A stretch of 64,000 bases of DNA, from NCBI GenBank assembly GCA_902801425.1, contig CADCIQ010000042.1, forward strand, positions 21,135 to 85,134, read 5' to 3'. The notes under the pieces were generated by a model. It made no database searches and was not told where the DNA came from. It was given only the letters and a program-made list of their open reading frames with translations. Of this stretch, positions 17,965-26,214 are shown piece after piece. A program made the position numbers and the translations under genes. This DNA comes from an uncultured Bacteroidales bacterium (GTDB lineage: Bacteria > Bacteroidota > Bacteroidia > Bacteroidales > Bacteroidaceae). Numbering within the stretch: position 1 is the stretch's first letter; the number at the start of each line of letters is the position of its first letter.

Positions 17965-19407
17965 TTACATCGGAATATTACCGTGCTTCTTCGGTGGGTT
18001 GCTCTGGTTCTTGTTGCGAGTCATCTCGAGAGCCTGAATGAGACGGATGCGGGTGTCGCATGGCTGGATGATCTCGTCGATATAACCGAGCTGTGCTGCT
18101 GACAACGGATTAGCGAACTTCTCCTTGTACTCCTCAATCTTCTCTGCACGCTCCTCTGGAGTAGCCTTGCGATAGAGGATGTTGCAAGCACCTTCTGCAC
18201 CCATAACGGCAATCTCAGCCGTTGGATATGCGAGATTCACGTCAGCACCGATGCACTTTGAGTTCATTACTATATAAGCACCACCGTAAGCCTTACGGGT
18301 GATGAGAGTAATCTTTGGAACGGTAGCCTCAGCGAAGGCATACACGATCTTTGCTCCGTGACGGATGATTCCGTTGTGCTCCTGCTTAACACCTGGGAGG
18401 AAGCCTGGTACATCCTCTACGGCAATGAGAGGGATGTTGAAGCAGTCACAGAAGCGGATGAAACGAGCAGCCTTGTCGGATGCGTCGATATCAAGAGCAC
18501 CAGCGAGATAGTTAGGCTGGTTAGCCACGAAACCAACTGTACGACCTGCTATGCGTCCGAAACCTACCACGATATTCTTAGCAAACTCAGACTGCACCTC
18601 GAAGAAATACTGCTGGTCGCAGACAGGTTCGATGATGTCGTGAATGTCGTAAGGCATATTAGGATCGGTAGGCACCACGTTGTCAAGCTCATGACATACA
18701 CGTGTTACCTCGTCGGTGATAGGGCGTACAGGTGCATCCTCCATATTGTTTGAAGGGATGAATCCGATAAGCTCACGGATAGTCATCAGAGTCTCTTCAT
18801 CATCATTGCAGATGAAGTGGCTAACACCACTAACAGAGTTATGAGTCTGTGCACCACCGAGGGTTTCCTTATCCACATCCTCGTTAGTAACGGCCTTAAC
18901 CACGTTAGGACCAGTAACGAACATCTGGCTCTGTCCCTTCACCATGAGGATGAAGTCGGTAAGTGCTGGTGAATAGCAAGAACCACCTGCACAAGGCCCC
19001 ATGATAGCACTGATCTGTGGGATAACACCACTTGCCATAACGTTACGACGGAAGATGTGTGCGAAGCCAGTAAGCGACTCTACACCTTCCTGAATACGTG
19101 CGCCACCAGAATCGTTGAGTCCGATGATAGGAGCACCATTCTTGAGTGCAAGATCCTGCACTTTGGCTATCTTTTGAGCGTTAGCAGCAGAGAGTGAGCC
19201 TCCGAGCACGCTGAAATCAAAAGCATATACGAATACAATACGACCGTCAATCTTTCCGTAGCCCGAAATGACACCATCGCCCTCGAAGCGCTTCTGGTCC
19301 ATTCCGAAATCGTTGCAACGATGTACAACGTGCTTATCCATCTCGACAAAAGTACCCTTGTCGAGCAGGGTTTCTATTCTCTCTCTTGCTGTAAGTTTAT
19401 TCTGCAT
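17965..19407 (-). CDS. Carboxyltransferase subunit, propionyl-CoA carboxylase beta / methylmalonyl-CoA decarboxylase alpha type
   Basis: The 480-residue protein has the two crotonase-like halves of biotin-dependent acyl-CoA carboxyltransferases. Hallmarks are FGMDQKRFEGDGVISGYG, NDSGGARIQEGVESL, GPCAGGSCYSPALTDF and, in the second half, EDVPGFLPGVKQEHNGIIRHGAK. It transfers CO2 between carboxybiotin and an acyl-CoA, probably propionyl-CoA. The start is supported by GGAGGT 6-7 bases before the ATG, and it overlaps the carrier gene by 11 bases. The N-terminus begins at LTARERIETLL, about 30 residues shorter than usual for the family. Propionyl-CoA is preferred because a biotin carboxylase and a cobalamin riboswitch head the operon, but acetyl-CoA use is not excluded. 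Confidence 0.9.
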   Translation of the reverse strand: MQNKLTARERIETLLDKGTFVEMDKHVVHRCNDFGMDQKRFEGDGVISGYGKIDGRIVFVYAFDFSVLGGSLSAANAQKIAKVQDLALKNGAPIIGLNDSGGARIQEGVESLTGFAHIFRRNVMASGVIPQISAIMGPCAGGSCYSPALTDFILMVKGQSQMFVTGPNVVKAVTNEDVDKETLGGAQTHNSVSGVSHFICNDDEETLMTIRELIGFIPSNNMEDAPVRPITDEVTRVCHELDNVVPTDPNMPYDIHDIIEPVCDQQYFFEVQSEFAKNIVVGFGRIAGRTVGFVANQPNYLAGALDIDASDKAARFIRFCDCFNIPLIAVEDVPGFLPGVKQEHNGIIRHGAKIVYAFAEATVPKITLITRKAYGGAYIVMNSKCIGADVNLAYPTAEIAVMGAEGACNILYRKATPEERAEKIEEYKEKFANPLSAAQLGYIDEIIQPCDTRIRLIQALEMTRNKNQSNPPKKHGNIPM

Positions 19408-19915
19408 TTTCTACCTCCAGTTTAATAAGAACCTGTTCTGCGCGAACTGAATCACCCTCTGCGATGAGGACATCCTTAATAGAGCAATCTGTAGCCACCT
19501 TGTAGTTTGACTGCATCTTCATAGCCTCCATGGTGAAGAGCGTGTCGCCAGCCTTCACCTTGTCGCCCTTCTTCACATACACCTTAACGATTTTGCAAGG
19601 CATAGGAGCGGTAACGGTATCAGCCTGAATTGCATCACCCTGATGTTTGCGCATTCTCATATACTTAGCCTGAGAATCGAGGATATCGATCTTATAGGCA
19701 GAGTAGTTGAGGTTTACTGTATAGTGTTTGCCACCCTCACCCTTGATGAGTTCGGCATTATAGGAGTTGCCTCCGTAGATAAGTGAGCATGTGCCATTCT
19801 GAAGCATAGCGATATCGACATCATAAACCTTTCCGTCGATGCTGATGCTCACCTTGTTTCCCTCCTTGCTCAGAAGAGTCACTTCCTGTATTTTGTTTCC
19901 AACTTGAATTTCCAA
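19397..19915 (-). CDS. Biotin carboxyl carrier protein of an acyl-CoA carboxylase
   Basis: The protein is 172 residues. The C-terminal half is a biotinyl domain with the biotin lysine K133 in MEAMKMQ, and the linker contains TVTAPMPCKIV. The N-terminal half (MEIQVGNKIQEVTLL) is the usual Bacteroidetes extension. The start is TTG at 19915, directly against the end of the palindromic element at 19916-20074. The element's GGGGGGAGAGG lies at ribosome-binding distance. In relatives this codon is expected to be ATG, so element insertion may have replaced its first base. It lies between the carboxylase and transferase genes. Confidence 0.9.
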   Translation of the reverse strand: MEIQVGNKIQEVTLLSKEGNKVSISIDGKVYDVDIAMLQNGTCSLIYGGNSYNAELIKGEGGKHYTVNLNYSAYKIDILDSQAKYMRMRKHQGDAIQADTVTAPMPCKIVKVYVKKGDKVKAGDTLFTMEAMKMQSNYKVATDCSIKDVLIAEGDSVRAEQVLIKLEVENAE

Positions 19916-20074
19916 GGCCTCTCCCCCCGCCCTCCCCCGTAGGGAGGGAGCCGGATTGCTAAAAGGGGGCTTATCCCGATTTGTTTCTTATTTTATGAGC
20001 CAATCCCCTCGCCATCAAAAGCCGAACTGGCGTCAGCGGCTCCCTCCCTACGGGGGAGGGCGGGGGGAGAGGCC
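19916..20074. repeat. MITE-like palindromic element with about 38-bp inverted ends (family 1, copy A)
   Basis: GGCCTCTCCCCCCGCCCTCC at the left is the exact reverse complement of the right end. The inverted ends run on through CCCGTAGGGAGGGAGCCG, and the AT-rich middle is about 85 bases. It fills the gap between the stop of the biotin carboxylase gene and the start of the carrier gene. Copy B at 35858-36025 has the same ends and a recognisably related middle (GGGG..T..CGA.TT, TTATTTTAT..GCC). Confidence 0.85.
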
Positions 20075-20080
20075 GTTTTG

Positions 20081-21595
20081 TTACACCCTCAGTACTCCCT
20101 TCTGCAATCCGAATGCACGCCATCTGCTGATAGCAGAACCGTCATTCGTAGGACTTACAGATGAGTTCTCCTCAAGGTTCATGAGATAATCAATGTATGC
20201 TGCAATGACAGCCATTGGCTCTGAGTCGTTCTTGAAGCCAGAACGTGGACGCAGACGCTCCTCGTTGCGCTCAATGAAGTGGGTGTTGTAGTTACCCTCC
20301 TTGAACTCTGGAACGTCGATGATACGACGCAGATAGCGGATATTGGTTGTCAGACCTGTTATCTTGTACTCATAGAGCACACGACGCATTCTCTCAATGG
20401 CATACTCACGGGTTGTTGCCCAAACGATAAGCTTACCAATCATTGGGTCGTAGTGAACAGGGATCTCATAGCCCTCATAAACGTATGAATCGATACGTGT
20501 TCCGATACCATGTGGCTCGGTGAGCTGCTGTATCACGCCTGGTGATGGCATAAAGTTATGCTCGGTATCCTCGGCACAGATACGGCACTCGATAGCGTGA
20601 CCATGCTGACGAAGGTCTTCCTGCTTGTAGCGAAGTGGCTGACCGTCAGCAACGCGAATCTGCTCCTTAACAAGGTCAACGCCTACTACCTCCTCTGTGA
20701 TAGGATGCTCCACCTGAAGACGGGTGTTCATCTCAAGGAAATAGAACTTATGGTTCTTGTCAACAAGGAACTCGATGGTACCAGCACCCACATAGCCAAC
20801 AGCCTTTGCAGCTGCTACGGCCTTGGCACCCATCTCCATACGGAGGTTGTAGTCAAGGAATGGTGATGGTGACTCTTCAACTACCTTCTGGTGACGACGC
20901 TGAACAGAGCACTCACGATCGTAGAGGTGAACCACGTTGCCGTGCTTGTCACCGAGAATCTGGAACTCGATGTGATGAGGTTCCTCAACGAATTTCTCGA
21001 TATATACGGTATCGTCGCCGAAGCCTGAACGAGCCTCGCCACGAGCTGCATTATACATCTCTACGACATCCTCTTCACGCTCAATGAGACGCATACCCTT
21101 ACCACCGCCTCCCATGCTTGCCTTCAGCATAACAGGGAAACCGATCTTACGTGCTACCTCGATAGCCTCTTCGGCACTCTTCAGCGGTTCTTCAGTTCCT
21201 GGCACAACGGGTACACCAGCCTTGATCATAGTCTGACGAGCGCTAATCTTATCACCCATCAAATCCATGGTCTCAGGCTTTGGACCAATGAACACAAATC
21301 CTTCTGCCTCGCAACGGCGGGCAAACTCGGAGTTCTCCGAAAGGAAGCCATAACCAGGGTGGATGGCATCCACCTGATGCTTGTGGGCAGCCTCAAGGAT
21401 GTGATCAATGTTCAAATAACTGTCAGAGCTTTGCGCCCCTCCAATACATTCTGCCTCGTTGGCGAATAACACGTGGCGTGACAGGCGATCGGCAGTGCTA
21501 TAAACCGCAACAGAGCGTATGCCCATCTCATAGCATGAACGCATCACGCGTATTGCTATTTCACCACGATTAGCAACAAGTACTTTTCTAATCAT
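20081..21595 (-). CDS. Biotin carboxylase subunit of an acyl-CoA carboxylase
   Basis: From MIRKVLVANRGEIAIRVMRS at 21595 the protein has 504 residues. It shows the pre-ATP-grasp domain, the glycine-rich ATP loop KASMGGGGKGMRLIE, the catalytic block EMNTRLQVEHPITE and the C-terminal biotin carboxylase domain (DSYVYEGYEIPVHYDPMIGK). It carboxylates biotin on the carrier protein using ATP and bicarbonate. It is the first gene of the operon; an upstream in-frame ATG was rejected because it lies against the riboswitch. Having this subunit favours the ATP-dependent carboxylating direction over a sodium-pumping decarboxylase. Confidence 0.92.
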   Translation of the reverse strand: MIRKVLVANRGEIAIRVMRSCYEMGIRSVAVYSTADRLSRHVLFANEAECIGGAQSSDSYLNIDHILEAAHKHQVDAIHPGYGFLSENSEFARRCEAEGFVFIGPKPETMDLMGDKISARQTMIKAGVPVVPGTEEPLKSAEEAIEVARKIGFPVMLKASMGGGGKGMRLIEREEDVVEMYNAARGEARSGFGDDTVYIEKFVEEPHHIEFQILGDKHGNVVHLYDRECSVQRRHQKVVEESPSPFLDYNLRMEMGAKAVAAAKAVGYVGAGTIEFLVDKNHKFYFLEMNTRLQVEHPITEEVVGVDLVKEQIRVADGQPLRYKQEDLRQHGHAIECRICAEDTEHNFMPSPGVIQQLTEPHGIGTRIDSYVYEGYEIPVHYDPMIGKLIVWATTREYAIERMRRVLYEYKITGLTTNIRYLRRIIDVPEFKEGNYNTHFIERNEERLRPRSGFKNDSEPMAVIAAYIDYLMNLEENSSVSPTNDGSAISRWRAFGLQKGVLRV

Positions 21596-21660
21596 GTATA
21601 AATATTTATGTGTTTCCGTCAATGCCCGTGATCCCGCGGACACGCGTTTAAATCGCAAAT

Positions 21661-21878
21661 GGCAGGTCTTCTGACTTTATCCTTATCCGACACGTCTTCC
21701 CGGACAACAATCCAGTGACTTATTGTGTCGGAGTTGCAAGAAAGGACTCACAGCATCGGGTAATGTTGCAGATTCTCACTGCATTCCCGTCTTAGCTCCG
21801 ACGCGTGCATTAGTTAATGCGCACAGTATTAATTAATACGAAATGCAGCATGAACATGCGACGGTGAAGAACCAAATG
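21661..21878 (-). promoter_or_regulatory. Cobalamin riboswitch in the leader of the carboxylase operon
   Basis: On the minus strand the landmarks of cobalamin aptamers occur in order: GGGAATGCAGTGAGAATCTG, CCCGATGCTGTGAGTCC, the B12-box-like AGTCACTGG, CCGGGAAGACGTGTC and AGTCAGAAGACCTGCC. The last is close to the usual AGCCAGGAGACCTGCC. It begins just after the -7 motif at 21884-21891 and ends about 65 bases before the ATG of the biotin carboxylase. The bases between (CGCGTGTCCGCGGGATCACG) could form the expression platform. Adenosylcobalamin or another cobalamin cannot be told apart by eye. Confidence 0.9.
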
Positions 21879-21883
21879 CGGTG

Positions 21884-21891
21884 CAAAGATA
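21884..21891 (-). promoter_or_regulatory. -7 promoter element for the riboswitch-controlled operon
   Basis: TATCTTTG on the minus strand, directly upstream of the cobalamin aptamer. Confidence 0.7.
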
Positions 21892-21993
21892 TAAAGAATT
21901 ATTGAACTAACCAAGAAAATCGCGAAAAAAACAAAAAAAGCAGAAAAAAAGGTGAACTTTCCCACATTACAGACCTTAGTTTACATAACACAC

Positions 21994-22030
21994 AAAAAGT
22001 GCCCTTGCATGATTGCAAAGGCACTTTTAG
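21994..22030 (-). terminator. Intrinsic terminator after the small protein gene
   Basis: AAAAGTGCCTTTGCAATC pairs with GCAAGGGCACTTTT, followed on the minus strand by TTGTGTG. It is located about 47 bases past the stop at 22077. Confidence 0.85.
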
Positions 22031-22076
22031 CTATAAGCCTATAATAAAATTCCATAAGAATATAGAAACATCATTC

Positions 22077-22256
22077 TTACCAACCCTCAGTTACTACATC
22101 CGGGTCACTGTCATCATCCGTCTCAGGAACTACCAGTTTGCTGTTCATACCATATTTATCCACCAAACTTGCAGCTAGCAGACAGCTACGATGCTTAAGC
22201 TCGTGCTCCTTCATTGAAGGTTTCTCGTATGTCTTCTTTGTCTTCATTATTTTCAT
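22077..22256 (-). CDS. 59-residue small protein, Prevotella-type KTKKTYEKPS family, unknown function
   Basis: The reading frame starts MKIMKTKKTYEKPSMKEHEL and ends ETDDDSDPDVVTEGW. It has a strong ribosome-binding site (AAGGAGGAG, about 9-15 bases before the ATG) that overlaps the stop codon of the upstream surface protein gene, so the two should be translated together. The layout of a basic N-terminus with KKTYEKPS, a hydrophobic LLAAS patch and an acidic tail is common among very small Bacteroidetes proteins. Their role is unknown to me; secreted or peptide-leader functions are only guesses. A terminator follows directly, which supports it being a real gene. Confidence 0.75.
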   Translation of the reverse strand: MKIMKTKKTYEKPSMKEHELKHRSCLLAASLVDKYGMNSKLVVPETDDDSDPDVVTEGW

Positions 22257-22271
22257 TGTTTTATCTCCTCC

Positions 22272-24011
22272 TTAATGCCTATTCATTATCACTTTCTTAC
22301 CATTCACTATATAGATGCCGTTAGACGGATTAGCCACACGGCGTCCCTGAAGGTCATATACCTTATCGTCACCCTCGTTGCCACCAATCTTATTCATCTC
22401 TACGCCTGTAGCAGTTTCTTCAAAGGTGAAGAATGAGCGAGCATTAGCAGAGCCATCATAAACCAGATATGCCTTATTCATACCGATAGTACCAGTACTG
22501 CTAAGTTTATAGAAGCCAACACCCTTTGATTGACTATAGCTCAGCACATATGCATTGCCCGGATTCGTAATGCTGACAGAAGTTCCTTTAAGGCTATTGT
22601 CACTATAATCGGCAGAGCTTTCGTATTTTGTCTTACTCATCACGATATTACCATTCGTACTCTTCAACACCACGCCCTGTCCCTTGGTCACGATGCGGTC
22701 TTCTATCTCTGTCATTGTAATATCTGTACCAGACAAATTCACCTTAAACACTTGTGTACCCTCTGGAGCCTGATAGTTGCAGGCATTGCTATAGAAGGTA
22801 GTCCAACAAGCATCATCAACTTTCTTTGCAGCCACCTCAATCGTGGTTGGAGCTAACTTTCTCTTGTAATAAACCGTAACCTTATCAATACACACTTGAT
22901 TATCACCGACTCCAGAATGTGAAAGCGTCAGGGTTGATGAATTGACATTATTTACAGTCCAGTTTGTACCACTACCCTCAATAACACCATAATCACTTTT
23001 TGGCTTTTGTGTACTGGGTTGATACAAGTACAAATTCACTTTCGAGATTTCCACACCACTATTGGCAGTTATTGTAACAGTCTTACCATGAGAAATCTTA
23101 CCACCAAAAACATCCCTTAATTCGCCTGTTACCGCAACACTCTCGCATGACATAGTGAAATTAGTCTCTTGAGAATCACTCGCTACTGAGATAGTTTCTT
23201 CTCCCTCAGTCATCTCAACGTAATACACTTTGATGCTTTTAATCTTCACAGTTCCAGTTCCAGAGTTAGATATTGACAGACTTGATGAATTGACATTATT
23301 TATAGTCCAGTCTTTATCACTACCCTCAACATCACCAGCAGTACTCTCTATTGGAGAACCATTATTGCCACTAAGCACAAAATCAACTTTTAGAATTTTC
23401 ACATTATTTTTTGCTGTTATGTCAACAGCATTACCATTTGCAATATAATAACCATCTCCAGTTCCATTGCCAGTTATCGTAACATTGCGTCCAAGATAGG
23501 AAGGCACGCCATAGATAGAGAAAGATTCTGTTTGCACATATTCGTCCATAACAAAGGCGTTGCTATTCTCATTACTTCCGCCATTATTATTTTCATTGTT
23601 TCCAGATTCATAATAGACAGTTATTTCAGAAATCTGAAAAAAATAATCATCAGCATCACCCGTAATTTTCAAAGAAGACGCATTTACATCAGATATTTCA
23701 CATTCTCCAACACTTCCTACCGTAGCCACAACTTTTCCTTTCCCAAAGCCAATGGTGAACTTAACCTTCGTGATTATCTCACCATTTTTTGCCTTTATAC
23801 TCAAGTAATTTTGGTAGCCATATTCATCCTCATGTATATACAGGCCATCACCATCAGCATACGCTCCTGAAACAATGAAATGCTCTGTAATTATCTCGGG
23901 AGTTTCCCATCCATCCTGAGAATCAGTAAAGCTGAAGGTTTCAAACTCCTCTGCCAACGCGCTTGATATAGACATAAGCAGCATGGCAAAAACAAAAAAT
24001 ATTTTTTTCAT
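22272..24011 (-). CDS. Secreted repeat-containing surface protein with Prevotella-type C-terminal sorting tail
   Basis: The 579-residue protein has a signal peptide (MKKIFFVFAMLLMSISSALA). Three related beta-rich modules of about 100-120 residues follow. The recurring motif is WTINNVNSSSLSISNSG / WTVNNVNSSTLTLSHSG, ending in a KVYY strand. Next come a domain with ACWTTFYSNACNYQAPEGTQ and a tail VYDLQGRRVANPSNGIYIVN-GKK. Tails of this kind are widespread on Prevotella secreted proteins and probably direct export or anchoring by the type IX system. No enzyme motif is seen. It shares a transcript with the 59-residue protein downstream. Confidence 0.8.
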   Translation of the reverse strand: MKKIFFVFAMLLMSISSALAEEFETFSFTDSQDGWETPEIITEHFIVSGAYADGDGLYIHEDEYGYQNYLSIKAKNGEIITKVKFTIGFGKGKVVATVGSVGECEISDVNASSLKITGDADDYFFQISEITVYYESGNNENNNGGSNENSNAFVMDEYVQTESFSIYGVPSYLGRNVTITGNGTGDGYYIANGNAVDITAKNNVKILKVDFVLSGNNGSPIESTAGDVEGSDKDWTINNVNSSSLSISNSGTGTVKIKSIKVYYVEMTEGEETISVASDSQETNFTMSCESVAVTGELRDVFGGKISHGKTVTITANSGVEISKVNLYLYQPSTQKPKSDYGVIEGSGTNWTVNNVNSSTLTLSHSGVGDNQVCIDKVTVYYKRKLAPTTIEVAAKKVDDACWTTFYSNACNYQAPEGTQVFKVNLSGTDITMTEIEDRIVTKGQGVVLKSTNGNIVMSKTKYESSADYSDNSLKGTSVSITNPGNAYVLSYSQSKGVGFYKLSSTGTIGMNKAYLVYDGSANARSFFTFEETATGVEMNKIGGNEGDDKVYDLQGRRVANPSNGIYIVNGKKVIMNRH

Positions 24012-24240
24012 AATTGAAAGGTATATGTTTAATAACAGTTCGTTACCCTAACATTCAATCGCCTCAAAATCAACAACTCCATCAGAGATTTGCCTACAGA
24101 AACCTAACTTCGGGATTTTTAATCAAACAAATGATTCTCCGTATTCATGTAACTGCAATATGTAACCGTCTTATATGGAAAGTATCTTTTTCAAACAAAA
24201 ATGCTAACATTCAGTACCGAGACAGAATATATTTCAAGTG

Positions 24241-24248
24241 CAAAGATA
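24241..24248 (-). promoter_or_regulatory. -7 promoter element for the surface protein gene
   Basis: TATCTTTG on the minus strand followed by GCACTTG, implying an untranslated leader of about 225 bases with no evident gene. Confidence 0.55.
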
Positions 24249-24488
24249 GCAAAAAAAATTAATAAACACTAATTTAATTGTTAATTTTATTTATAAATCC
24301 CCTAAAAATTTTAATTTTTACTCATTTTTCATCAGTTTTCAGGAATTTTAAGCAATAAACATCGCAATACCGTCTTTCATCCAAATACAATATTTGATAT
24401 TTTCATCATAGACGAATTACAAGAAAAAAGCCTTCACCTCCCTTAATATCTTTGATATCATCTCTTTTCGGCTTATAGCAATCAAAGA

Positions 24489-24521
24489 GGGCGAACATTC
24501 ACGCCACGTGAACATCCGCCC
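24489..24521 (-). terminator. Hairpin downstream of gltD
   Basis: GGGCGGATGTTCAC pairs with GTGAATGTTCGCCC (minus strand) and is followed by TCTTTGATTG. It is the only strong stem in the 240-base stretch before the surface protein promoter and may end the gltBD transcript. The U-tract is weak. Confidence 0.5.
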
Positions 24522-24566
24522 AAAGGTGTTTATTTGAGATATTTGGGAATGGATCTCCAGTATTAA

Positions 24567-24672
24567 ATTTTAAAATGAAAAATTATAAAATGAAAAATAC
24601 AGGTTTGTATTTATCGCGAAGAGTATCAATGAACAATACTATCTTGTATTTTTCACTTTTCATTTTTCATTT
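24567..24672. repeat. AT-rich mirrored repeat at the end of gltD
   Basis: AAAATGAAAAATTATAAAAT and GAAAAATACAGG are mirrored by CTTGTATTTTTCACTTTTCA and TTTTTCATTT. The units are about 10-11 bases. Closely similar words fill the gaps at 56.85 and 59.64 kb. Confidence 0.65.
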
Positions 24673-26041
24673 ACTTCAAGTACACATCCACCTTCTTTGC
24701 TGCATCGCGACCGCTTGCCATAGCACGAACTACGAGACTTGCACCATTAGCAGCATCACCACAAACGAAGACGTTAGATGGGAACTCTGGCTGCTGTGGC
24801 TTGAGGAAGCCCATAGCAAGGAAGACGATCTCAGCCTTGATGACCTCTGGCTCACCAGCCTCAACCATGATAGGACGACCGCCCTCTGGATTTGGTTTCC
24901 AGTCGATTGGCTGAACACGCACACCTGTGAGCTTGCCATTTTCGCCAAGGAACTCAAGAGAGTTGATATTCCAACGACGAACGCAACCCTCCTCGTGTGA
25001 AGAAGTGGTCTTCAGAGTGCGAGGCCAGTTTGGCCAAGGATTCTGTGGGTCTTCTGGTCCTTCAACTGGCTTAGGCATGATCTCAATCTGAGTAACGCTC
25101 TTACAGCCCTGACGATGAGATGTTCCGATACAGTCAGAACCAGTATCACCACCACCTATTACGAGTACGTTCTTGCCCTTTGCCGTTACGCGCTCCTCCT
25201 TAGAGAACTCCATGCCAGCGAGCACGCGGTTCTGCTGTGAAAGGAGATCGAGAGCGAGGTGTACACCCTTCAACTCACGTCCAGGAATCTTGAGATCACG
25301 AGCAGTTGGAGTACCAGTAGAGATTACATAGGCATCAAACTTGCCCACGATCTTCTCCATATCAGCCTCAGAAACCTTATCGCCCTCAAAGTTGATAGGA
25401 GTGTTATACTTGAACTCAATACCCTCTTCTACGAGAAGGTTGATACGGCGGTCGATGACTGCCTTATTGAGCTTGAAGTTCGGAATACCATAGCGGAGAA
25501 GACCTCCGGCTGCCTCGTTCTTGTCGAATACTGTAACCTTGTAGCCCAACTTGTTAAGACGGTTGGCAGCAACGAGACCAGCAGGACCTGCACCCACAAC
25601 GGCAACGGTCTTGCCATTGCGCTTGTACTGCTGCGGAGTGATGAAGTTCTCACGCCATGCAGCCTCTGTTATTGCACACTCATTCTCGCGGTTAGTGGTA
25701 GCCGCATGGTCGGTAAGGTTAAGAACGCACGCCTTCTCACAGAGTGCAGGACAGATACGCCCAGTAAACTCTGGAAAATCGTTTGTATCGTTCAAACGAC
25801 GATAAGCCAGTTCCCAGTCGCCCTTGTAGAGAGCGTCGTTCCACTCAGGAGCCTTATTGCCCAGTGGGCAAGCCCAGTGACAGAAAGGTACACCGCAATC
25901 CATACAGCGTGAAGCCTGTTCCTTGCGGTCGTGTGTATTCAATGTCTGCTCAACTTCTCCGAAGTCGTGAATACGGTCATTTATTGGTCTATAACCTGCC
26001 TCAACGCGAGGCACGGTAAGAAATGCTTTAGGATTTCCCAT
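24671..26041 (-). CDS. gltD: Glutamate synthase small subunit (NADPH-type)
   Basis: From MGNPKAFLTVPRVEAGYRP at 26041 the protein has 456 residues. The N-terminal iron-sulfur region carries CMDCGVPFCHWACPLGN and CPALCEKACVLN. The FAD-binding GxGxxG is in VVGAGPAGLVAANRL and the NADPH-binding one in VLVIGGGDTGSDCIG. It passes electrons from NADPH to GltB for glutamate formation. An alternative start 10 codons upstream would be translated from the palindromic element that fills the gltB-gltD gap, so the later ATG is preferred. Confidence 0.95.
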   Translation of the reverse strand: MGNPKAFLTVPRVEAGYRPINDRIHDFGEVEQTLNTHDRKEQASRCMDCGVPFCHWACPLGNKAPEWNDALYKGDWELAYRRLNDTNDFPEFTGRICPALCEKACVLNLTDHAATTNRENECAITEAAWRENFITPQQYKRNGKTVAVVGAGPAGLVAANRLNKLGYKVTVFDKNEAAGGLLRYGIPNFKLNKAVIDRRINLLVEEGIEFKYNTPINFEGDKVSEADMEKIVGKFDAYVISTGTPTARDLKIPGRELKGVHLALDLLSQQNRVLAGMEFSKEERVTAKGKNVLVIGGGDTGSDCIGTSHRQGCKSVTQIEIMPKPVEGPEDPQNPWPNWPRTLKTTSSHEEGCVRRWNINSLEFLGENGKLTGVRVQPIDWKPNPEGGRPIMVEAGEPEVIKAEIVFLAMGFLKPQQPEFPSNVFVCGDAANGASLVVRAMASGRDAAKKVDVYLK

Positions 26042-26046
26042 AAAAG

Positions 26047-26214
26047 AGACCCACCCCCGTACCCCTCCCACAAAGGGAGGGGAGTAGATAGTATAGTGGG
26101 TTGTCTACTACTTGTTATTATTATGAATTCAAAAAGAACTTCCCATAAATAGTTTCAATTATTTGAAGATTGTAACTACTCCCTCCCATTTATGGGGAGG
26201 GCTGGGGAGGGGTC
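26047..26214. repeat. MITE-like palindromic element between gltB and gltD (family 3)
   Basis: The left end GACCCACCCCCGTACCCCTC and the reverse complement of the right end, AAGACCCCTCCCCAGCCCTC, are similar. Inner arms read GGGAGGGGAGTAG and CTACTCCCTCCC. The element starts directly at the gltB stop and ends 5 bases before the gltD ATG, a length of about 168 bases like the other intra-operon elements. Confidence 0.75.
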
